DNA from: Thermohalobaculum sp039817245
Lineage (GTDB): Bacteria; Pseudomonadota; Alphaproteobacteria; Rhodobacterales; Rhodobacteraceae
NCBI GenBank assembly: GCA_039817245.1
Contig: JBCBWF010000189.1
Span: 1-9,176, forward strand
DNA: 9,176 nucleotides
Direction: 5' to 3'
The notes beneath the pieces are model-generated. The model saw nothing but the letters and a program-made list of their open reading frames with translations. It was not told the DNA's origin and searched no databases. Each line of letters opens with the position of its first letter. Position 1 is the stretch's first letter. Made by a program: the position numbers and the translations under genes. Shown here one piece after another: positions 5,601 through 9,176 of this stretch.

Positions 5601-6485
5601 TCAGGCCGGCTGCGTGGTGCGTGGCAGGAGAAGCTCGATCAGTGCCGCGCCGGCGATGAGCGTGGAGCCCAGGGCCTCGGCCCAGCCGAAGGGCTCGTCG
5701 AGGAGGAGCGCGCTGGAGCCGACGCCGGAGACGATCTCGGCGGTGAGGATGAAGCTGAGAAGGGCGGGGGCGAGGCGGCGCGCGCTCCAGAGCGTGGCGA
5801 GCACGATGGGCGCGAGATAGACCGCCCCCGATCCCAGCGCGAGGCTTGCGCCATGGAGCGTGAGCGCCTCCGGCGTGCTCGGCGCGATCGTGAGGCCGAT
5901 GAGGAGGCCGATCAGCGCGGCGGTGGTGCAGGTCACGAGCGAAAGGCGGCGCGCGCTGATCTCCGGCGATGTGAAGATCATGGCCGCTCCGGCAGCCCAG
6001 AAGGCGCCGGAAGCGAGCGCCATGCTGTCGCCCAGGGACCAGCCCGAAAGCTCGATCCGCCCGCCGAAGATGAGGAGCACGCCGAGTGCTGCCATGGCGA
6101 GGCCGGCGGCGTTGATGAGCCGGAAGCGCCGGCCGAAGAAGACGCATTCGATCAGGATCGACCAGGCCGGCGCGAGGTAGAAGAGAAGGACGGCGCGGAT
6201 CACCGTCGTCTCCGTGACGGCGGTCCCGTAGAGCGTGATGGCGAGCCCGATGCCAATGGCGCCGATGAATGCGTTCGCACTGACGGCGGCGGGGCGCGGG
6301 GGCAGGGCCAGCGTGCAGGCGATGAGGGGCAGGGCCGCGAGGTTCATGGCGATGCCCGCCCAGACGCCGGGCAGCCCTGCCTCCTCCAGCGCACGGATCG
6401 GCAGCCACCAGAGCCCCCAGAGGATCGCCGCCCCGAAGGAGAGCCAAACCGGCCGAAGATCGGGGCGCGCACCGATCGCGGTCAT
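5601..6485 (-). CDS. DMT-superfamily (EamA) transporter
   Basis: This 294-residue, very hydrophobic protein has about ten predicted membrane segments arranged as two EamA-like repeats. The first repeat (about residues 12-142) includes the W-G-L-W-W entry motif and F-Y-L-A-P-A-W (102-108); the second (about 150-288) includes A-L-L-S-F-I-L-T-A-E and the L-L-D-E-P-F-G-W motif that is usual near the C-terminus. It sits in the inner membrane and exports or imports a small metabolite by secondary transport; the substrate cannot be told from sequence. Its ATG overlaps the regulator stop by 4 bases (ATGA) and lacks its own clear Shine-Dalgarno, so it is translated by coupling with the regulator. Context suggests movement of a quaternary amine or a waste product of its breakdown, which is inference only. 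Confidence 0.88.
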   Translation of the reverse strand: MTAIGARPDLRPVWLSFGAAILWGLWWLPIRALEEAGLPGVWAGIAMNLAALPLIACTLALPPRPAAVSANAFIGAIGIGLAITLYGTAVTETTVIRAVLLFYLAPAWSILIECVFFGRRFRLINAAGLAMAALGVLLIFGGRIELSGWSLGDSMALASGAFWAAGAAMIFTSPEISARRLSLVTCTTAALIGLLIGLTIAPSTPEALTLHGASLALGSGAVYLAPIVLATLWSARRLAPALLSFILTAEIVSGVGSSALLLDEPFGWAEALGSTLIAGAALIELLLPRTTQPA

Positions 6486-7513
6486 GGGCGCGCTCGCGCA
6501 GCGGCCCGGTTCGGGCGATGCATGGGCCAGGCGCGGTACTCGAACGGCACCCGCCCTTCCACCCGGTCCGCGCTCGGCGGCATCCCGAACCGCTCGCGAT
6601 AGACGCGGCTGAAATGCACCTGGCTGGCGAAGCCGCAGGCGGTGGCGACCTCCGAAAGCGGCATCTCGGTCTGGGTGACGAGGCCGCGGGCGCGGTCGAG
6701 CCGGATGTCGCGGTAGTAGAGTTGCGGCGGCTTGCCGATATGGCGGTTGAAGAGCCGCTCCATCTGGCGCTGCGAGAGGCCGACCTCGGCGCAGATCGCG
6801 GGGATGGCGACGGGCTCCTCGAGATTGGCCTCCATCGCGCGCACCGCCCGGCGGAGCGCGGCGGGGGCCGCGGCGCCGATGGGCTCGGCGAGGTCCGGGT
6901 TCTGGCGGGCCTCGGCCGGGCGGAGGCTTTCGTGGAACACGTAGCGCGCGGCGGCATTGGCGAGGGCGTCGCCGTGATGCGCGCGCAGGATCTGGAGCGC
7001 GAGATCGGCCGCAGCGGCACCGCCCGCGGCGGTCATCCGGTCCCCGTCGATCTCGAAGAGCCGCTCGGTGGCCTCGATGTCGCGGTGAAGCTCGGCGAAG
7101 GCATCGAGATGCTCGTAGTGCACCGTGGCGCGGCGCCCGGAGAGAAGGCCCGCGGCGGCGAGGACGAAGCCGCCGGTGTCGATCCCGCCAAGCACCGCGC
7201 CGAAGCGCGCCCAGCGGCGCAGGGCAGCGAGAAGGGCAGGTGTGGCGTGGCATTCCGGCGACCAGCTGGCCGAAACGAGGGCGAGGTCCGGCCGCTCCGG
7301 TGCCGCGGCCAGGGCCTTCGCCTCGATCGCGATCCCGTTACTCGCCTCGACGGCGCCGGGCTGCTCCGCATGCAGCGACCAGCGAAAAAGGCTGCGCCCT
7401 TCCAGATAGTTGGCGGCCCGGAGCGGGTCGATGAACGCCGTCGTCGCCGCCAGGTTGAAGTCGGGCGTGACGACGATTGCGACCTGCAGCGCGTCGTCCC
7501 CGCCCGCGGTCAT
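6482..7513 (-). CDS. GATase1-like/AraC-family transcriptional regulator (GbdR/CdhR type)
   Basis: This 343-residue activator-type regulator has an N-terminal DJ-1/PfpI (class I glutamine amidotransferase-like) sensor domain (about 10-185) and a C-terminal AraC DNA-binding domain. In the latter, the first helix-turn-helix lies near 236-258 (I-P-A-I-C-A-E-V-G-L-S-Q-R-Q-M-E-R-L-F) and the second near 285-309 (L-S-E-V-A-T-A-C-G-F-A-S-Q-V-H-F-S-R). The sensor elbow reads G-G-I-D-T-G with Asp112 where catalytic relatives have Cys, so it is a ligand-binding, non-enzymatic domain. Relatives GbdR and CdhR respond to glycine betaine/dimethylglycine and carnitine. I chose the ATG at 7513 because the sensor domain starts about 9 residues later; an upstream in-frame start would run 120 bases into the divergent gene's leader and slightly into its coding sequence. 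It is divergent from the betaine-type ABC transporter and most likely controls it and the catabolic genes. Confidence 0.9.
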   Translation of the reverse strand: MTAGGDDALQVAIVVTPDFNLAATTAFIDPLRAANYLEGRSLFRWSLHAEQPGAVEASNGIAIEAKALAAAPERPDLALVSASWSPECHATPALLAALRRWARFGAVLGGIDTGGFVLAAAGLLSGRRATVHYEHLDAFAELHRDIEATERLFEIDGDRMTAAGGAAAADLALQILRAHHGDALANAAARYVFHESLRPAEARQNPDLAEPIGAAAPAALRRAVRAMEANLEEPVAIPAICAEVGLSQRQMERLFNRHIGKPPQLYYRDIRLDRARGLVTQTEMPLSEVATACGFASQVHFSRVYRERFGMPPSADRVEGRVPFEYRAWPMHRPNRAAARARP

Positions 7514-7620
7514 CTGGCGCTTGCGCTCAAATCCATGTCGAAAAGCCTTAAGTCCGGGCTGGACCCTGTGCAACAGTTTCGCCAACCAAGAGACGTTCGT
7601 TCGGACAGGGAGATGGGACG
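7514..7620. promoter_or_regulatory. Divergent promoter region between regulator and ABC transporter
   Basis: These 107 non-coding bases separate the minus-strand regulator from the plus-strand binding protein. GTGCAACAGTTTCGC (7568-7582) is the second copy of the candidate operator. There are also a CTTAAG palindrome (7547-7552) and a GTCC-N5-GGAC dyad (7552-7564). AGGGAG at 7607-7612, 8 bases before the ATG at 7621, is a strong ribosome binding site for the binding protein; the regulator's own start has no good Shine-Dalgarno. I see no convincing sigma-70 hexamer pair. Confidence 0.5.
7568..7582 (+). promoter_or_regulatory. Candidate operator (shared motif, copy 2)
   Basis: GTGCAACAGTTTCGC differs from the sulfatase-leader site GTGCATCGGTTTCGC (4204-4218) at only two of 15 positions. 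It lies 38 bases before the binding-protein ATG, where the transcription start or -10/-35 region would be expected. Binding by the adjacent regulator is inferred. Confidence 0.4.
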
Positions 7621-8574
7621 ATGAAAAACGCATGGATGGCTGGGCTGCTCGGGCTCGCGCTGGCCGGATCCGCGACGGCGGCCGAGATGGGCGCGGTGGA
7701 CGAGCCGATCAAGCTCGCCATCAATGAGTGGACCGGGCAGCACGTCACCACGCATGTGGCGGGCCAGATCCTGGAGAAGGCGGGCTACAAGGTCGAGTAC
7801 GTGACCGCCGGCTACATGAACATGTGGCAGGCGATGGCGGATGGCGAGGTGCATGCGGCCCTCGAGGTCTGGGCCTCCAACATCTCCGACCAGTTCGCGG
7901 CGCTCGAGGCGGAAGGCAAGGTGGTGGAGATCTCCGATCTTGGCCTGGCCGCGCGCGAGGGCTTCGCCTATCCGGCGCATGTGGAGGCGATGTGCCCGGG
8001 CCTGCCCGCCTGGGAGGCGCTGAAGGATTGCGCGATCCAGTTCGCAACCGCCGAGACCATCCCGGCCGGGCGGCTGGTGGACTATCCCGCGGACTGGGGC
8101 ACGCCGGGGGCGGACCGGGTCGCCGGCCTGGAGCTGCCCTACAAGGCGGTGCCGGCGGGCTCGGAGGGCGCGCTCATCGCCGAGCTGCGGGCCTCGACCG
8201 AGAAGAAGAGCCCGCTCCTCATCGTCTTCTGGCAGCCGCACTGGGCGATGTCGGCCTATGACGTGAAGTTCGTGGATCTGCCGGCGGGCACCGATGAGTG
8301 CTACAACGACGCCGCCTGGGGCCCGAACCCCAATGCGGTGAACGACTGCGACTTCCTGCCGACGCGCATCTTCAAGACCGGCTGGTCCGGCTTCGAGGCG
8401 AAGTGGCCGGCGGCCTACCGGATCCTGCAGGACTTCAAGCTGACCACCGAGGCGCAGCAGCCGATGATGGGCGCGGTGGATGTGGACGGCGAATCGGTCG
8501 AGGATGTCGTCGCCGCCTGGCTGGAAGAGAATGCGGATACGGTCGACACGCTGATCAGGGGTGCCACGCATTAA
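7621..8574 (+). CDS. ABC transporter periplasmic binding protein, glycine betaine/carnitine type (OpuAC family)
   Basis: This 317-residue protein has a signal peptide: K2, a hydrophobic core A-G-L-L-G-L-A-L-A-G, and the cleavage motif A-T-A before Ala21. The mature protein is periplasmic. The body is an OpuAC/ProX-type domain starting I-K-L-A-I-N-E-W-T-G-Q. Trp37, Trp69, Trp84, Trp204 and Trp208 are candidates for the aromatic cage that binds trimethylammonium groups, as known for the family. Two Cys pairs (125/137 and 227/243) could form disulfides in the periplasm. It delivers a quaternary amine to the membrane permease; carnitine, choline-O-sulfate or a betaine are all possible and cannot be separated by eye. 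It is the first gene of the divergent operon, followed after 10 bases by the ATPase gene. Confidence 0.92.
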   Translation: MKNAWMAGLLGLALAGSATAAEMGAVDEPIKLAINEWTGQHVTTHVAGQILEKAGYKVEYVTAGYMNMWQAMADGEVHAALEVWASNISDQFAALEAEGKVVEISDLGLAAREGFAYPAHVEAMCPGLPAWEALKDCAIQFATAETIPAGRLVDYPADWGTPGADRVAGLELPYKAVPAGSEGALIAELRASTEKKSPLLIVFWQPHWAMSAYDVKFVDLPAGTDECYNDAAWGPNPNAVNDCDFLPTRIFKTGWSGFEAKWPAAYRILQDFKLTTEAQQPMMGAVDVDGESVEDVVAAWLEENADTVDTLIRGATH

Positions 8575-8584
8575 GGGCGAGGCC

Positions 8585-9176
8585 GTGAACGGGGGCACGC
8601 CCGCCGCGATCGCCGTCGAGGGCCTCTGGCAGGTCTTCGGCGAGCGCGCGGGCGAGGCCCTGGCGGAGGCGCGCCGTGCCGGAGAGGGCACGGATGCGGT
8701 CGCCGAGCATCTGCGCGCCGAGGGGCACATCCCGGCGGTGCAGGATGTGAGCTTCGAGGTGGCGGAGGGCGAGCTCTTCGTCATCATGGGCCTTTCCGGC
8801 TCCGGCAAGTCGACACTGATCCGCTGCATCTCACGCCTGCTGGAGCCGACGGCAGGGGCGGTGCGGATCAGCGGGGAGGATATCCTGACCGCCTCGCCGC
8901 GGCGGATGACGGAGCTGCGCCGGCGCACCCTCGGCATGGTGTTCCAGCATTTCGGGCTCTTCCCGCATATGTCCGTGGTGGAGAACATCGCCTTTCCGCT
9001 GAAGATGCAGGGCGTGGGCGCTGCCGAGCGGGTTGCGCGGGCGGAGGAGGTGATCCGGCTTGTCGGGCTCGAAGGGCGCGAGGCGAGCTATCCGCGTCAG
9101 CTCTCCGGCGGGCAGAAGCAGCGCGTGGGCATCGCGCGCAGCCTGGCCGCGGACCCGGCGATCTGGTTCCTGGACG
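8585..9176 (+). CDS. ABC transporter ATP-binding protein, ProV/OpuAA type (truncated by window end)
   Basis: The open frame runs 197 codons without a stop to the window edge. The GTG start at 8585 is preceded by AAGGG 7 bases upstream; an in-frame GTG at 8561 would overlap the binding-protein gene and lacks a spaced Shine-Dalgarno. Visible elements are Walker A GLSGSGKST (69-77), Q-loop V-F-Q-H-F-G-L-F-P-H (about 120-129), signature LSGGQ (173-177) followed by K-Q-R-V-G-I-A-R, and Walker B I-W-F-L-D ending at Asp197, the last complete codon. The segment of about 30 residues between L-W-Q-V-F-G and V-Q-D-V-S-F is normal for the ProV/OpuAA group of betaine importers, as is I-M-G-L-S-G-S-G-K-S. 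It powers uptake of the ligand bound by the preceding gene product; the permease gene is expected just beyond the window. The missing part would hold the catalytic Glu, switch His and possibly CBS domains. Confidence 0.93.
   Translation, partial: MNGGTPAAIAVEGLWQVFGERAGEALAEARRAGEGTDAVAEHLRAEGHIPAVQDVSFEVAEGELFVIMGLSGSGKSTLIRCISRLLEPTAGAVRISGEDILTASPRRMTELRRRTLGMVFQHFGLFPHMSVVENIAFPLKMQGVGAAERVARAEEVIRLVGLEGREASYPRQLSGGQKQRVGIARSLAADPAIWFLD

Noticed and set aside
4265..5659. Plus-strand open frame (464 codons) opposite the Rieske gene
   Set aside because: It spans both flanking non-coding gaps and lacks any domain signature; the minus-strand Rieske gene has complete iron ligands.
8642..8737. 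Insertion of about 30 residues near the N-terminus of the ABC ATPase
   Set aside because: It looked like a novel domain, but a similar segment is usual in ProV/OpuAA-type betaine ATPases between the first strand and the Walker A region.
7510..8988. Minus-strand open frame (492 codons) opposite the binding protein and ATPase
   Set aside because: It is antisense to two genes with a signal peptide, OpuAC pattern, Walker A and Q-loop; the predicted product is shadow sequence.
1..9176. CRISPR array, tRNA, rRNA, insertion sequence or phage genes
   Set aside because: I saw no regularly spaced repeats, tRNA-like cloverleaf ends, transposase motifs or terminal inverted repeats. Apart from the abnormal left end, the window reads as a normal metabolic locus.

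Overview
The window is very GC-rich, densely packed and almost wholly coding. Codon use, the lack of strong sigma-70 promoters and the gene content all suggest an alphaproteobacterium, most likely of the Rhodobacterales/Rhodobacteraceae type. That placement is an inference from style and content; no rRNA or marker gene is present. The left end (contig start) appears structurally abnormal, and the right end cuts through a gene.

The region is a catabolic locus for quaternary ammonium compounds (choline sulfate, carnitine, betaine type). On the minus strand, reading right to left, it holds: a GATase1-like/AraC transcriptional regulator (6482-7513); a DMT/EamA membrane transporter (5601-6485); a CntA-like Rieske oxygenase (4337-5479); a BetC-type choline-sulfatase (2614-4137); an SDR dehydrogenase (1853-2617); a DUF849/BKACE beta-keto acid cleavage enzyme (924-1853); a second SDR (167-919); and the first codons of a 3-hydroxyacyl-CoA dehydrogenase-like carnitine dehydrogenase (from 167 leftwards). 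The last five are joined by stop/start overlaps or a 4-base gap, so they form one translationally coupled block headed by the sulfatase. Regulator and transporter overlap by 4 bases and form another. Diverging on the plus strand are a secreted OpuAC-type betaine/carnitine binding protein (7621-8574) and the start of its ProV-type ATPase (8585-end).

A working model is that the ABC system imports a quaternary amine. The sulfatase removes an O-sulfate ester. The carnitine dehydrogenase-like enzyme and/or the SDRs oxidise the alcohol to a beta-keto acid, which BKACE cleaves with acetyl-CoA. The Rieske enzyme, whose reductase partner is not in the window, oxidatively breaks a C-N bond. The regulator probably senses a betaine-type intermediate. 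Choline-sulfatase together with carnitine-type enzymes in one coupled operon is the unusual part.

Three intergenic regions carry signals: a 15-nt motif shared between the divergent promoter and the sulfatase leader (13 of 15 bases), a second 13/15 match between the sulfatase and Rieske leaders, and several hairpins, one of which includes the sulfatase Shine-Dalgarno sequence. At the extreme left, plus-strand bases 1 to about 100 read as the continuation of the same carnitine dehydrogenase whose N-terminus lies on the minus strand at 167 to about 93. This is an inverted junction, either an assembly/amplification chimera or a real rearrangement.
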